Made by a program: the position numbers and the translations under genes
DNA from: Dyadobacter jiangsuensis
GTDB taxonomy: Bacteria > Bacteroidota > Bacteroidia > Cytophagales > Spirosomataceae
Assembly: GCF_003014695.1 (NCBI RefSeq)
Contig: NZ_PYAS01000016.1
Span: 1-64,000 of the forward strand
Reading direction: 5' to 3'
DNA length: 64,000 bases
Shown: positions 24,801-32,985 of the stretch, piece by piece
Layout of the letters: each line of letters starts with the position of its first letter
Position numbering within the stretch: position 1 is the stretch's first letter
The notes under the pieces: generated by a model
What the model was told of the DNA's origin: nothing
Seen by the model: the letters and a program-made list of their open reading frames with translations, nothing else
Database searches by the model: none

Positions 24801-25064
24801 GCTTCACCCGGGTTGGCGATGGTGGGTGAGCAAGGCCGTGAATTAGTTCGTATGAACGGCGGTGAGCAGGTTTACACCGCAGGGCAAACGGCAGGAATAA
24901 TGGCGTTGTCCGGTAATGTTTCCGGTGATATTGTCCGTGGAAACCAGCAGGTAGCGGCACTAATGCAGGAAAACACAGAGGAAGCCCGTGCAAGCCGTAA
25001 GGAAACCGTAAAGATGCGTAAGGTAATGGAGCGACTACTGAACTACATGAAAGTAGCTGCATGA
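21852..25064 (+). CDS. Tail length tape measure protein
   Basis: A 1,070-residue protein, the longest in the element. The first 300 residues are helical with the family block TKLGVTSGALPEAMKAGLTQ and MENIPAVGKAIADELGV; the middle is a charged coiled coil; from about 510 to 690 there are Gly/Ala-rich hydrophobic stretches expected to interact with membranes during DNA entry. The C-terminus has YAKGTNSASPGLAMVGEQGR, a common tape-measure ending. At about 1.5 angstroms per residue the tail would be roughly 160 nm. Confidence 0.9.
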   Translation: MTDVNIVVGITGDTSGGRVIKKSLDDISASSKGAVASTKQLENQVRATTSATNSLKSALSAMGVALGLVQSVKSADQFTVMEARLKSVARSTQEATRMMGELRRISNATGSEMATSLSILQRLSFVREEIKATNNDMIVFTETVTKLGVTSGALPEAMKAGLTQLGQALSSQYTRAEEFNSIMENIPAVGKAIADELGVTTGQMRQLVVEGKLLSSDVFAAVLNQTEKVRSEFEQFPKTAEQGGKQMVNSFEQVIAQANKATGATNAIGLALRSVGVGAKMIYNGLATTFDYLAASVQEAVNLMLTGINKAIQAINWAKSNAPAWMGVDRSQIDLFKTSDIGGAFSAANAARKEREDALFGDEFSSAITTEKRAISQEYAKIAGEIAKKGKENKEALKAQKEIQQQLTDAIKDSRSETEKLHDEIEAMEKLKPFAKTTEQSMAIAKNIQNAREELDKLRVEAELNSPVGKAFQSLASEIDDGFKDAFKSAFTESDGGFKALLNGWKNTFKNFLADLAYQAFARPIVISLVGAVGGAFGLSSGAIAAASSTGGTVGTTVGSSGFLGNLGSLYSGGKALFGNSLGSSGISGAINTFGSKFGFANVGSNFMGPLLPGQTAGLTLSSALGYGSIGGLGASLLGLGNKNMFVNAGASTLGSLAGGLLGGPIGAGLGGFVGSALGGLFGGGKPSDKAQGGTLDFASGALSTNGQTGKKFSQENANYRDAIFSTMSSVIATIKQYGGAVNGSANIVVGSRDGLRYNGQNFGNNSQAFTDKIFTDLQNSITGLDETFSQILGKVGTQNASALSDAFAFGQSYKDAINPNLAADQLATAIKTVNDNMQKLLETATNLGLPIEEYTKALEKQRDAAVGALKAQAAGFASLEDMTKTFKAFLDGQSLSNNSSLTPLEKLGLAQRNFDDLLKTAQGGDLTVTSDLLGAAATLVELGRGIYASSVSFVALESFVRSSVSEIARAAGVPGYAKGTNSASPGLAMVGEQGRELVRMNGGEQVYTAGQTAGIMALSGNVSGDIVRGNQQVAALMQENTEEARASRKETVKMRKVMERLLNYMKVAA

Positions 25065-26743
25065 CCGAATACCTGAATTTCTTTGGTGATCTAGCCATCA
25101 GCCAACTGGCGGATGATCTCGACCATTCCACGCCAGATCCATTTGTAACGCTTCAACAAAATCCGGATGCCCAGCTTGTTTATCTGATTGAGGCTTATCC
25201 TTATGACCTCACACAGGAGAGCTCATTTAGCGGAGAGCCGCCGTATGGGACGCTGCCAATCAGCCAGTATGGTTTTAATTACTATGGAGGTGTGACGCTT
25301 ATCTGCCTTTCTGATGCGGGATTTGTTACCAAGCCCACAGACACACTCGCAAATAAATACTTCATCGGACAGGTCAATAACGCCTTCCAGTTCGATGTCT
25401 CAGTGCTTTCAAATGATGAATTCGGGAATAGCAACCAGTCTTATGGTTCAATCGTGATCCAGAATGGCAATGGTGATCTTGATAGACTGGTAGATTATTA
25501 CTGGTCATCTCGAAGGGTGGTTGTAAAGGCTGGGGCAAAGTGGTTTCGTTATCAGGATTTTGCAACAATCTTCGATGGCGCAATTGACGATTTTGACGGG
25601 GATGACGACCAATTCACCCTGACGATTAAGGATAACCGTTCAAAAACCGATCAACAGATTGTTTCAGGCATTTACGGCGGAACGGGCGGGATTGATGGTG
25701 GTTCTGACATTGCCAACACTTATAAACCGCTTGCCTATGGTGTCTGCAAGAACGTCGAGCCTGTTCTGGTAGATTCGGTCAACCTCATCTACCAATTTCA
25801 CGACGGTTCAGCACTCGCAGTTGATGCGTGCCGTGATCGAGGTGTTGCGCTAACAAACGGTGGAGATGTTGCGGACATTACGGCGGCTTCAGTATCTCCC
25901 GGCCAGTTCAAAACGCAGCTATCAGGCGGATTTGTAAAGCTTGGATCGACCCCGGCAGGACGAATTACCCTTGATGTTCAGGGTGAAAATTCCGGGGGGT
26001 ACGTTTCAAAGACAGGCGACATCATCGAAAGAATTGTTACAACACGCCTCGGACTTAATCCGATTGAGCCTGAATACATCGACGGTGGCTCTTTGAATAA
26101 GCTTGATACCGTTTTGGCCGGAGATGTCGGGATCTACATCAATCGGAATTTAACCGCCAGTGATGCAATCAATGACCTCATTTCAGGGGTAGGGGCTTAT
26201 TGGACTTTTACCCGGCAAGGGCTGTTGTTTGCTGGTACGGTTTCACCACCAACGCTTGAAACGACAACAATTTCCATTGATGACATTGATGAACAGGGAA
26301 TTAAATTAGACCGTGTGACTAAACCCGCCTGGCGTGTTTCTGTCGCTTACGCCCCTGCGTGGACGGTTCAGGACGAAAGCGAGCTTGCATCGGCAACCAC
26401 CGATGACATACGTTCCTTTGTCTCGAATGAATACCGATTCGTTACAAATGAAGATCGCGGTGTCCGAGGTAAGAGCAGAGAGATGGTGGAAAAGATTTTC
26501 TACACGAACATTGCTGACGAAGCCAATGCACAGATACTTCTTGATCGTCTTGTGTCCGTTTACAGCGAGCCGAGACAGGTTTTCCAACTGACGGTTTACC
26601 GTGAGCTATTCAAATTATACATTGGCGATCAGGTGAAACTGATATACAATCGGTTCAACCTTGATAACGGAAAGGTCTTTATGGTTTCCGGCATATCCGA
26701 GGACGCTGAAACTGGCGCAACTGTATTTGAATTGTGGGGGTAA
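25061..26743 (+). CDS. Tail tip / hub protein
   Basis: A 560-residue beta-rich protein directly after the tape measure. It contains GGTGGIDGGSDIANTYKPLA and YGVCKNVEPVLVD, and a later part (DDIDEQGIKLDRVTKPAWRV, LDRLVSVYSEPRQVF) that resembles baseplate hub or tail-associated proteins of siphophages. I assign it by position and overall character; a specific family is not certain. It overlaps the tape-measure stop by four bases. Confidence 0.6.
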   Translation: MTEYLNFFGDLAISQLADDLDHSTPDPFVTLQQNPDAQLVYLIEAYPYDLTQESSFSGEPPYGTLPISQYGFNYYGGVTLICLSDAGFVTKPTDTLANKYFIGQVNNAFQFDVSVLSNDEFGNSNQSYGSIVIQNGNGDLDRLVDYYWSSRRVVVKAGAKWFRYQDFATIFDGAIDDFDGDDDQFTLTIKDNRSKTDQQIVSGIYGGTGGIDGGSDIANTYKPLAYGVCKNVEPVLVDSVNLIYQFHDGSALAVDACRDRGVALTNGGDVADITAASVSPGQFKTQLSGGFVKLGSTPAGRITLDVQGENSGGYVSKTGDIIERIVTTRLGLNPIEPEYIDGGSLNKLDTVLAGDVGIYINRNLTASDAINDLISGVGAYWTFTRQGLLFAGTVSPPTLETTTISIDDIDEQGIKLDRVTKPAWRVSVAYAPAWTVQDESELASATTDDIRSFVSNEYRFVTNEDRGVRGKSREMVEKIFYTNIADEANAQILLDRLVSVYSEPRQVFQLTVYRELFKLYIGDQVKLIYNRFNLDNGKVFMVSGISEDAETGATVFELWG

Positions 26744-26746
26744 GCC

Positions 26747-27544
26747 ATGCAGAATATGATTTTGGCAAGCGCCACTCTATCTGATGCAGCGACCATTACC
26801 GGAACAACAGGAGCCGGTGATCTATCTATCGGGAACCTTCAAAAAATGGATTTGAAAGCCGTTTACCGGGTTATTGGAGACACAGTTTCGTTGACGATTG
26901 ATCTGCTCAATTCAAAAGAAATAAATCTTGTTGCATTAATAGCACACAATTGCTCTGCCGCAGCTTCGGTGAGAGTTCGTGCCTCAAACACGAATGACGC
27001 AGGCACAGCACCGTATGACACGGGATTGTTACCAGCCCGATCAAATCAAACAGGATTTTCTGACAGTGGATACCCGCTGGAAAAGAATATGTTTCTTTCC
27101 TTCTTCTCTGCCCAGACTTACCGATACTGGTTTATCGATGTAGTGGACACAGGCGCTGAGTACATTGATATTGGCCGACTTTATATTAGTAACGCTTTCC
27201 AGCCAGAAACAAACATGGATTACGGCCTTGCGGAAGGTGTTGTTGATCCGTCACGCGTAAGCCGGGTGGTGTCAGGCGGTAAGGTTCCACGAGAGTTTGT
27301 GAAATACAAAACGGCAGATTTCGCACTCGGGTATTCAAACGAGGCTGAGATGTTCGGTAAGATATACGCCTTGGAACTGGCCTGTGGGCGTACAAAGGAT
27401 GTTTTGTTTGTTCCTGATCCCGACGCAAAAGATTTTTTGCAAATCCGCTCGTACTATGGCACGATGGAAATAATCAATCCAAAGGTGAATTATCAATTCT
27501 CCCTGTTCAACAAAGCTTTCCGCATTGAGGAAATTCCCGTATGA
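26747..27544 (+). CDS. Tail tip protein, hypothetical
   Basis: A 265-residue protein with a jelly-roll-like, carbohydrate-binding-type N-terminal half (SKEINLVALIAHNCSAAASV, YRYWFIDVVD) and a C-terminal half rich in aromatic residues. Phage proteins with this build sit at the tail tip, between the hub and receptor-binding protein. It joins the next gene by an ATGA-type overlap at 27541-27544. Confidence 0.6.
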   Translation: MQNMILASATLSDAATITGTTGAGDLSIGNLQKMDLKAVYRVIGDTVSLTIDLLNSKEINLVALIAHNCSAAASVRVRASNTNDAGTAPYDTGLLPARSNQTGFSDSGYPLEKNMFLSFFSAQTYRYWFIDVVDTGAEYIDIGRLYISNAFQPETNMDYGLAEGVVDPSRVSRVVSGGKVPREFVKYKTADFALGYSNEAEMFGKIYALELACGRTKDVLFVPDPDAKDFLQIRSYYGTMEIINPKVNYQFSLFNKAFRIEEIPV

Positions 27545-28935
27545 CACTGAAAACAGCAGATCGCGTTTTTGAAACATCCACCACCACTGGAACAGGGACG
27601 CTTTCGCTCGGTGGGCCGGTAGACGGCTTTCAAGCGTTTGTCACTGGCGTTGGTAGCGGTGCGAAAGTTCCTTACACGATCACACAAGCTGATATTTCTG
27701 GGGTCATTGTTTCGTGGGAATGCGGCATTGGTACGGTAACAGATGCCTCTCCCGATACATTGGCGCGAAATACCGTACTGAAATCTTCAAATGCCAACGC
27801 GCCCGTTAATTTCGGGTCCGGCACCAAGAACGTCTATCTTGGTTTCATCGCTGATATTGTACCGACAAGAGATGAAAACCTAAACTTTATTGAGCATTTC
27901 GGCGTAGTTGGCGGCACAGCCAACGCACTCACATTAACCCTCCCTGTTGCACCGAAAGCATACTCAGATGCGATGACTATTCGCGGTTTCGCAACTCAGG
28001 CTAATGCCGCAGGAGCGCTACAAGTAAACGTTAATTCCCTCGGCAACAAGAATATTAAGGTAAACGGTGTCGATCCTGCTGCCAATGTTTTGGCAGTAGG
28101 CGGTTATTTTGAAGCTGTCTATAAACCTGTCTCTGGCTGGTTTGAGCTTGTTTACCCTGCAAGTGGAGGTTTATTAGGCAGGCTTTCTCGCAGCAAGGCA
28201 CCTCCAGAAACAAGCAACGCGGCGGATGTTGCCAATGACATTACGATTGCTGGTGGCGTATGGTTTGCCACAGACGAGGGGACGGTAATCCAATCTGTCG
28301 CCATGACGAAACAGCAAGACGCAACCTGGGCGGCAGGAAACAACGCCGGGGGGATGCAATCAGGCTCTGCTAAGGCCAATAACCAGACGATTGACCTGTT
28401 CGCCATCTACAACCCGACAACTTACGCAGTTGATTACAAGTTTGTTCCTTCCGGGACAGCCTTTGTCGCTTCAAGTGGTTTCACCGAGAGACGCCGTATT
28501 GCCTCGTTCAAAACCGATGCAACGGGGGCGATCCGCCCATATGCACAGCGCGGGGATGAATTCGAATATCTTACACCCATTCTGGATGTGAGCGACGCAT
28601 CGCCAGTGACCACGGCCGTTCTTAAAACCTTGTCAGTCCCGATTGGCTTAAAGTTAAAGGCAAGCGTCAATGCCTCGATTACGAATGGTAATGCGGGGGG
28701 ATTTGCTGCTCTATATCTGAGTGCGCCTGACACCGTTGATCTTGCCCCGAGCGCAACTGTCGCCCCACTGGCTACGCTTCAAGGTCAGGATGGTGCTAAC
28801 TCCTCCGTCGTAGGCGGTGAGGCTACCTGTTGGACAAATACATCTGGACAGATCAGAACCCGCGTCGCGGCCAGTAACAGCAATTTGTACATCTCTACAC
28901 TTGGATACTTTGATAAACGTGGCAGAGACGACTAA
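27541..28935 (+). CDS. Probable receptor-binding / tail fibre protein
   Basis: A 464-residue protein with Gly/Thr/Ala-rich beta segments. The first 110 residues (DRVFETSTTTGTGTLSLGGP, SPDTLARNTVLKSSN) match the N-terminal attachment region found in many phage fibre proteins. The rest lacks a recognised fold and includes a C-terminal LYISTLGYFDKRGRDD. As the last structural gene before lysis genes it is the likely host-recognition protein. Confidence 0.65.
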   Translation: MTLKTADRVFETSTTTGTGTLSLGGPVDGFQAFVTGVGSGAKVPYTITQADISGVIVSWECGIGTVTDASPDTLARNTVLKSSNANAPVNFGSGTKNVYLGFIADIVPTRDENLNFIEHFGVVGGTANALTLTLPVAPKAYSDAMTIRGFATQANAAGALQVNVNSLGNKNIKVNGVDPAANVLAVGGYFEAVYKPVSGWFELVYPASGGLLGRLSRSKAPPETSNAADVANDITIAGGVWFATDEGTVIQSVAMTKQQDATWAAGNNAGGMQSGSAKANNQTIDLFAIYNPTTYAVDYKFVPSGTAFVASSGFTERRRIASFKTDATGAIRPYAQRGDEFEYLTPILDVSDASPVTTAVLKTLSVPIGLKLKASVNASITNGNAGGFAALYLSAPDTVDLAPSATVAPLATLQGQDGANSSVVGGEATCWTNTSGQIRTRVAASNSNLYISTLGYFDKRGRDD

Positions 28936-28976
28936 ACCACATGGATTACTTATACCATCACTACTAAACAGAGAGA

Positions 28977-29165
28977 ATGAAGAGAATGGAAGCCAAGCTC
29001 GAAGTCCTGACCGCCAGCTCCAAAGTCGCAGGGGGATTTCTTGTTTTTGGACTTAGCCCCGCTGAGTACGCAGGGATCTGCACCGCCTTGTATTTCTTTG
29101 TTCAAACGCTCTATATTATCTGGAAGTGGAACAAGGAAAGAAAGCTCGATGTCTCTGGGAAATAA
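28977..29165 (+). CDS. Holin-like membrane protein
   Basis: A 62-residue protein with one or two hydrophobic helices (VAGGFLVFGLSPAEYAGICT, ALYFFVQTLYIIW) and a basic C-terminus (KWNKERK). Size, topology and position before the endolysin are those of a small holin. Since the endolysin has a SAR-type anchor, it may be a pinholin that only depolarises the membrane. It overlaps the endolysin start by 17 bases; an alternative ATG lies at 28986. Confidence 0.65.
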   Translation: MKRMEAKLEVLTASSKVAGGFLVFGLSPAEYAGICTALYFFVQTLYIIWKWNKERKLDVSGK

Positions 29166-29628
29166 ACTTACTGGCGCTGCCGTCGCGGCGATGCTCTCCA
29201 TTGCAGTTCCGTTTGTCGCAGTCGAGGAAGGTTTTCGATCCGTTCCGTACAAGGATATTGGAGGCGTGTGGACATGGTGCTATGGAGAAACTGAAGGGCA
29301 GAAGCCATCTGGTCCGGTTTCGAAAGAGCAATGTGATTTTCTACTGAGAACCAAGCTTCGCGCCATTGGGATAGCCGTCTGGTATCTGGTTGACACTCCG
29401 ATGACGAATAGCCGATGGGCAGCTTTGACGTCATTCACCTATAACGTTGGATTGAATGCGTTCAGAACATCCACCTTGCGTAGAAAGCTGAATGCAGGCC
29501 ACCCGCAGGCATGTCAGGAGCTAATGCGCTGGACGTTCGTGAAGAAAACGGATTGCAAAATTGCAGCCAATGGCTGTATGGGATTACCTAAGCGCCGAAT
29601 GAAGGAGATGAGCCTGTGTCAGTCTTGA
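29149..29628 (+). CDS. SAR-type endolysin (lysozyme, GH24)
   Basis: A 159-residue muramidase. The N-terminus holds a weakly hydrophobic helix rich in Ala and Gly (LTGAAVAAMLSIAVPFVAV), typical of signal-arrest-release endolysins. Right after it, E-x8-D-x5-T is intact: VEEGFRSVPYKDIGGVWTWC supplies Glu, Asp and Thr at the correct spacing. The C-terminal part has ALTSFTYNVG, also a GH24 signature. I chose the ATG at 29149 (AAGGAAAG upstream); the longer frame from 29041 lies in the holin gene. Confidence 0.9.
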   Translation: MSLGNKLTGAAVAAMLSIAVPFVAVEEGFRSVPYKDIGGVWTWCYGETEGQKPSGPVSKEQCDFLLRTKLRAIGIAVWYLVDTPMTNSRWAALTSFTYNVGLNAFRTSTLRRKLNAGHPQACQELMRWTFVKKTDCKIAANGCMGLPKRRMKEMSLCQS

Positions 29629-29828
29629 ATTCTATTGCCATCGGCCTCGCAGCGTTCATTTTGGGGATAACCCTTGGTTACTGGTCTGGATACTCAGACG
29701 GCAAAGAGAAGCAACGCACCGTCACAATTGAAAAGATCGTACAGGTAAAGGAGAAACAACGTGAAATCCGCAATAATCGCCCTGATGCCATTGGCGTTGT
29801 TAACCGCTTGCGAGACGGTTCCTTTTAA
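29616..29828 (+). CDS. Inner-membrane spanin (Rz-like)
   Basis: A 70-residue protein with a GTG start overlapping the endolysin end, one N-terminal membrane helix (IAIGLAAFILGITLGYWSGY) and a charged periplasmic coiled coil (KEKQRTVTIEKIVQVKEKQR). This is the topology of an i-spanin, though shorter than lambda Rz. The o-spanin gene begins inside it, in another frame. Confidence 0.7.
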   Translation: MSVLNSIAIGLAAFILGITLGYWSGYSDGKEKQRTVTIEKIVQVKEKQREIRNNRPDAIGVVNRLRDGSF

Positions 29829-29970
29829 CGCGCAGCCGGACGTCGTTCAGTACTCAAAAGAAGTGCAAAAAAAAGCCGCCCTCGAAATTGAGAGCGGCCA
29901 CTGTCCTGTACTTTCAAATGTATTTATGCCCGATTACCTCGTTATGAGGGATCAAGCGAATGTCAAATGA
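29761..29970 (+). CDS. Outer-membrane spanin lipoprotein (Rz1-like)
   Basis: A 69-residue protein with GTG start, a signal peptide ending in the lipobox LLTAC (MKSAIIALMPLALLTAC), so Cys17 is expected to be lipid-modified. The mature part links to the i-spanin across the periplasm to fuse the membranes in the last lysis step. It overlaps the i-spanin gene by 68 bases in another frame, as in many Gram-negative phages. Confidence 0.75.
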   Translation: MKSAIIALMPLALLTACETVPFNAQPDVVQYSKEVQKKAALEIESGHCPVLSNVFMPDYLVMRDQANVK

Positions 29971-29984
29971 AGTTTCTCGTCTGG

Positions 29985-30248
29985 TCAGCCGAACACGTGC
30001 GGTGGTAAAATAACCATGTTTCCGTTTTCTAGGCCTTTCACTTTTGATAACAGTTTCGGCGGGTTATCGTCATGAAACGTCACAACGTAGTGTGTCACTG
30101 CTCCGTCTTTGTCTCGCTCATCAGAGACACCGTAACTCAGTTTGGACAATTGTTTGACCGTGAGGCCAAGGAAGGGTGCTAACGACTTGTTTCTGCTGTC
30201 GTTAACGGTTTGATCAACTAATTGATCTTCGAATTCTCGGAATGTCAT
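29985..30248 (-). CDS. Small hypothetical protein
   Basis: An 87-residue protein with an acidic N-terminus (MTFREFEDQLVDQTVND), SLAPFLGLTVKQLSKL and a beta hairpin HYVVTFHDDNPPKLLSKVKG. No family recognised. AAGGA lies upstream. It converges with the lysis genes; a single gene of this kind after spanins is often a regulatory or lysogeny-related gene, which I cannot show here. Confidence 0.5.
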   Translation of the reverse strand: MTFREFEDQLVDQTVNDSRNKSLAPFLGLTVKQLSKLSYGVSDERDKDGAVTHYVVTFHDDNPPKLLSKVKGLENGNMVILPPHVFG

Positions 30249-30361
30249 TAAATGATTCCTTATGCATGTTTAAACCTGCCATACCTATGGCATTACACAA
30301 AGATAACGGAATTTGTCGAAAAAACAAAATTTTCCTAGGATATTGTTCAGAAAATCGCTAA

Positions 30362-30766
30362 TTAAGGCGCTCGCGATTCTAAACGCCTTTGGGCCAACGC
30401 CAACTGCTCTGGATCTTCTGTGATTTTGCCGCACATTATTGCCGCTTCGGTGAACACAGATAGGGGATACTCCGGCTTAAAGTCTTCATCCTTCTCGACA
30501 ATGAATCCGCCATCATCATCAAACTGGACTGTTTCCAGCTCTGGCATGAATACATTATCCAGCTCAGGCTTGCCATCGTTCAAGTCCGCCAACCCAAACG
30601 CCATTCCAGGGTAAAAGGGACTAAGCTCTGTCAGCAACCAAGTAGCAACCCCATTTACGGCGAACAGTTTGACAACCGGCGGCGGGTCAATCTCATTTCC
30701 CTGATCAGTACGCATACCGTTTTCTTCAAGTAAGGCTTGCTCGGCGGGGGTAAGTAATCTCGACAT
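30362..30766 (-). CDS. DUF2958-family protein
   Basis: A 134-residue protein starting SRLLTPAEQALLEENG and containing PPPVVKLFAVNGVATWLLTE and GLADLNDGKPELDNVF, the standard blocks of DUF2958. The family is frequent on plasmids, integrative elements and phages of Proteobacteria, with no known function. I use the ATG at 30766, preceded by AGGAGA, rather than the longer frame to 30907. Confidence 0.75.
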   Translation of the reverse strand: MSRLLTPAEQALLEENGMRTDQGNEIDPPPVVKLFAVNGVATWLLTELSPFYPGMAFGLADLNDGKPELDNVFMPELETVQFDDDGGFIVEKDEDFKPEYPLSVFTEAAIMCGKITEDPEQLALAQRRLESRAP

Positions 30767-30860
30767 GGTGTCTCCTTTTTTTAGAAAGTATAGGCTCGGC
30801 GCGCCTTCGGCACAAGGGGCTATCGGGAGGAAGAAAGAAGGATTTTGCTGATATTTGGGT

Positions 30861-31325
30861 ATGAACACGACAGACTCAATAGCATTCGCAGCGCTTGTTA
30901 CAGCCATTATCGCATTATTAATATCAGTGCCACTGGCATGGATTCAGATTTCTCAATATCGCCGCGACCGCCGTGGAATTATCGTTGAAGGAAGGCCGAA
31001 GCACGAACAAAAAGAATGGAATTCAGTTATTTTGACAAATCTGTCGTCCACACCAATATTGATTAAAGACTGGGAGATGACATGGAAGCGACGAAAGTTT
31101 TTTGTTTGGCCTGTCGAAAGAAGAGCTGATGATCGAGGTGGTCCTTATGACTGGCCAATTACCATTCCACCCCATGATCGTTACGAACTTGAGCTAGCGG
31201 AGGTATACCACTTCAATTGGAATCCCAAGTCATACAAGGGAAAACTCTATATTGACCTTTACATAGCTGGTAAAAGCAGAAGGGTTAGAAGGTTGGTTCA
31301 CAAGCCATCTCGCCCTAAAAAATAA
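30861..31325 (+). CDS. Single-pass membrane protein, unknown
   Basis: A 154-residue protein with an N-terminal membrane helix (FAALVTAIIALLISVPLAWI), then a basic stop-transfer (QYRRDRRG) and a cytoplasmic beta-rich domain (NSVILTNLSSTPILIKDWEM). The domain ends in a highly basic RRVRRLVHKPSRPKK. Proteins of this type occur as orphan hypothetical genes in many bacteria. I prefer ATG at 30861 over TTG at 30855. It stands alone between lysis and early genes. Confidence 0.6.
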   Translation: MNTTDSIAFAALVTAIIALLISVPLAWIQISQYRRDRRGIIVEGRPKHEQKEWNSVILTNLSSTPILIKDWEMTWKRRKFFVWPVERRADDRGGPYDWPITIPPHDRYELELAEVYHFNWNPKSYKGKLYIDLYIAGKSRRVRRLVHKPSRPKK

Positions 31326-31348
31326 TTGCGATTTCTTCAAAAAAGTTG

Positions 31349-31377
31349 TTGACGAGCGTATCATTTAGTGATACGGT
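31349..31377 (+). promoter_or_regulatory. Operator-overlapped promoter of the second early operon
   Basis: TTGACG (31349-31354), 17 bases, TACGGT (31372-31377). Between and across the boxes lies the perfect inverted repeat CGTATCA (31357-31363) / TGATACG (31369-31375). The same heptamer appears twice in the divergent region at 3781-3802 and once near 37313, so one regulator could control all three. Confidence 0.6.
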
Positions 31378-31401
31378 GTATTCACAACCAAGGAGAAAAC
31401 A

Positions 31402-31599
31402 ATGTCCGACACTTTCAATTTTGACTACAACGGCCACCAAATCGAAGTAACTTATTCTACGTATCCTGCCGAGCGTGATGTCGGTATCCATGGCGGCGCT
31501 GAGATCGAAAGCGTCAAACTGGAATACAACGGCAAGTTCCGCGAAATCCAAACCACTGATGCATTCGATGACATGATCTTGGAGCAGATCGATGGATGA
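31402..31599 (+). CDS. Small acidic protein, first gene of the second early operon
   Basis: A 65-residue acidic protein (DTFNFDYNGHQIEVTYSTYP, EIESVKLEYNGKFREIQTTD) with a small beta-sheet look. No family recognised. CCAAGGAG lies just upstream and the promoter with CGTATCA inverted repeat controls it. It is followed by a chain of small genes overlapping by a few bases. Confidence 0.6.
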   Translation: MSDTFNFDYNGHQIEVTYSTYPAERDVGIHGGAEIESVKLEYNGKFREIQTTDAFDDMILEQIDG

Positions 31600-31699
31600 G
31601 TTACGCGCCTTTACCCACGCCGTGATTAACGCACGGTTCTACTTCTACAAGCCCTACTTCACCAACATATATCAAGAATTTAAGGAGAATATGCAGTGA
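31592..31699 (+). CDS. 35-residue microprotein
   Basis: ATG at 31592 overlaps the preceding stop; GGAG lies nine bases upstream. The product is MDELRAFTHAVINARFYFYK and a 15-residue tail, rich in aromatic residues. The stop overlaps the GTG of the next gene. Dense start-stop coupling on both sides suggests translation. No known family. Confidence 0.45.
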   Translation: MDELRAFTHAVINARFYFYKPYFTNIYQEFKENMQ

Positions 31700-32346
31700 T
31701 CAATATCACCGGAATCGAAAACGACATTAACAGAGAAACCGCCCGCCGTGCATATTTCAATGTAAGTTTTTCTCCCGAAAAGCGCGGTGATAGCGTCGTA
31801 GATGGGTACATTCAGACAATGACTAAATTAGCTTCTTTCATCGCAGAGAACACGGAAGACAAGGAGCTTGGGCAGCAAGTTTTTGACAAACTGCGCGAAG
31901 GATACAGAAAGCGCACCCAAGCTTGGTTGTCGGCTACATCCCGTTGTCTATCTTCTATGATTACTGGCCCAGCTCGTTTTCCTGTTCGAAAAGCAGAAAA
32001 GGCAAACAGCGCGGAACACAAGCGCTCAACTGAAATGCTTGCCTATTACGATAACATGCAGAAATATGCTCTGTCATATTTGAAGGCGGTTGATCGACGC
32101 AAAACCGACAAGGAAAACAAAACACATTATTTTAAAGGACTGGAAGTTGTCGAGAACTATGATGAAGACAGACTGCAATTGATTTTTGACGGAAAGCCCA
32201 CTGAGGAAGCCCGCTCATTACTCAAAAAGAACGGTTTTCGCTGGTCTCTGAGATTTTCTGCTTGGCAGCGTCAATTAACTGACAATGCCCGACGCGCTTT
32301 TAACAGTCTGAGAGAGCCGTTAAACATTGAAAAGGCAGGTGCATAA
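31696..32346 (+). CDS. Conserved mobile-element protein
   Basis: A 216-residue protein with a GTG start and AAGGAG upstream. The N-terminal two thirds are charged and helical (EKRGDSVVDGYIQTMTKLAS). The C-terminal block ARSLLKKNGFRWSLRFSAWQ followed by RQLTDNA is a motif found at the end of several plasmid and phage proteins of the antirestriction/DNA-modification neighbourhood; its role is unknown. Third gene of the early operon. Confidence 0.6.
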   Translation: MINITGIENDINRETARRAYFNVSFSPEKRGDSVVDGYIQTMTKLASFIAENTEDKELGQQVFDKLREGYRKRTQAWLSATSRCLSSMITGPARFPVRKAEKANSAEHKRSTEMLAYYDNMQKYALSYLKAVDRRKTDKENKTHYFKGLEVVENYDEDRLQLIFDGKPTEEARSLLKKNGFRWSLRFSAWQRQLTDNARRAFNSLREPLNIEKAGA

Positions 32347-32588
32347 TGAAAGCCATTATCGTAACCTTCTGCGAAGGAAAGGGCTTCACTGTTCAGGAAA
32401 CCACCACTGACGCCCTGATCGACTTCGCTGCTAACCTCGGGTACGAACACAAAGGATATAACGATAATCCCCACAACCGAGCCGAACTTCAAAACCAACC
32501 AACCTTTGCCAAACTTCTCGGCCCTATGTGGGATGGCGATAAAATCCGCTATGAAGACAGCAACGCCTACAACATTTTGAGCCAGTAA
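32346..32588 (+). CDS. Small hypothetical protein
   Basis: An 80-residue protein (KAIIVTFCEGKGFTVQETTT, DALIDFAANLGYEHKGY) that looks soluble and small alpha/beta. The start overlaps the stop of the preceding gene by one base. No family recognised. Confidence 0.55.
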   Translation: MKAIIVTFCEGKGFTVQETTTDALIDFAANLGYEHKGYNDNPHNRAELQNQPTFAKLLGPMWDGDKIRYEDSNAYNILSQ

Positions 32589-32597
32589 GGAGTCGCC

Positions 32598-32681
32598 ATG
32601 TCTGATATAATCCACCTCGCCCTAGCCACACTATGCATCTTATTCGCTGGATGCTTTATAACCTCACTATTGAAAGGATAA
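32598..32681 (+). CDS. 27-residue membrane microprotein
   Basis: AAGGAG stands six bases before the ATG. The product is essentially a single membrane helix (MSDIIHLALATLCILFAGCF plus ITSLLKG). A perfect ribosome site in a chain of coupled genes supports expression. A second similar microprotein lies at 33481. Confidence 0.5.
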   Translation: MSDIIHLALATLCILFAGCFITSLLKG

Positions 32682-32685
32682 TACC

Positions 32686-32985
32686 ATGTGCAAATGGAAT
32701 GAAGCATACGCTAAAAGACCTCAAAATGAATTGTGCAGCCGTCAGATATCTATTGATATTATTGGAAGGAGATGTGTCTACATTAATGACTATCGAGTTC
32801 AGGGCGGTAAACCGTATATATCCGAAAACTTACCAACAGACACAAGAAAAACAACAGTACGAGAAGTGCTAGAAGCGTTTTCTGTACAGGAAATCCAAGC
32901 CTATCTTGAAGAGAAAATAGCTGTTAATGCCTATTGCGCCGGACTAAGGAATTATCGAGATGCTGAAACCAAAGGTGACGCATGA
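32686..32985 (+). CDS. Hypothetical protein
   Basis: A 99-residue protein with CSRQISIDIIGRRCVYINDY and a helical C-terminal half (REVLEAFSVQEIQAYLEEKI). Its stop overlaps the next start as ATGA. No family recognised; probably a soluble early protein. Confidence 0.55.
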   Translation: MCKWNEAYAKRPQNELCSRQISIDIIGRRCVYINDYRVQGGKPYISENLPTDTRKTTVREVLEAFSVQEIQAYLEEKIAVNAYCAGLRNYRDAETKGDA

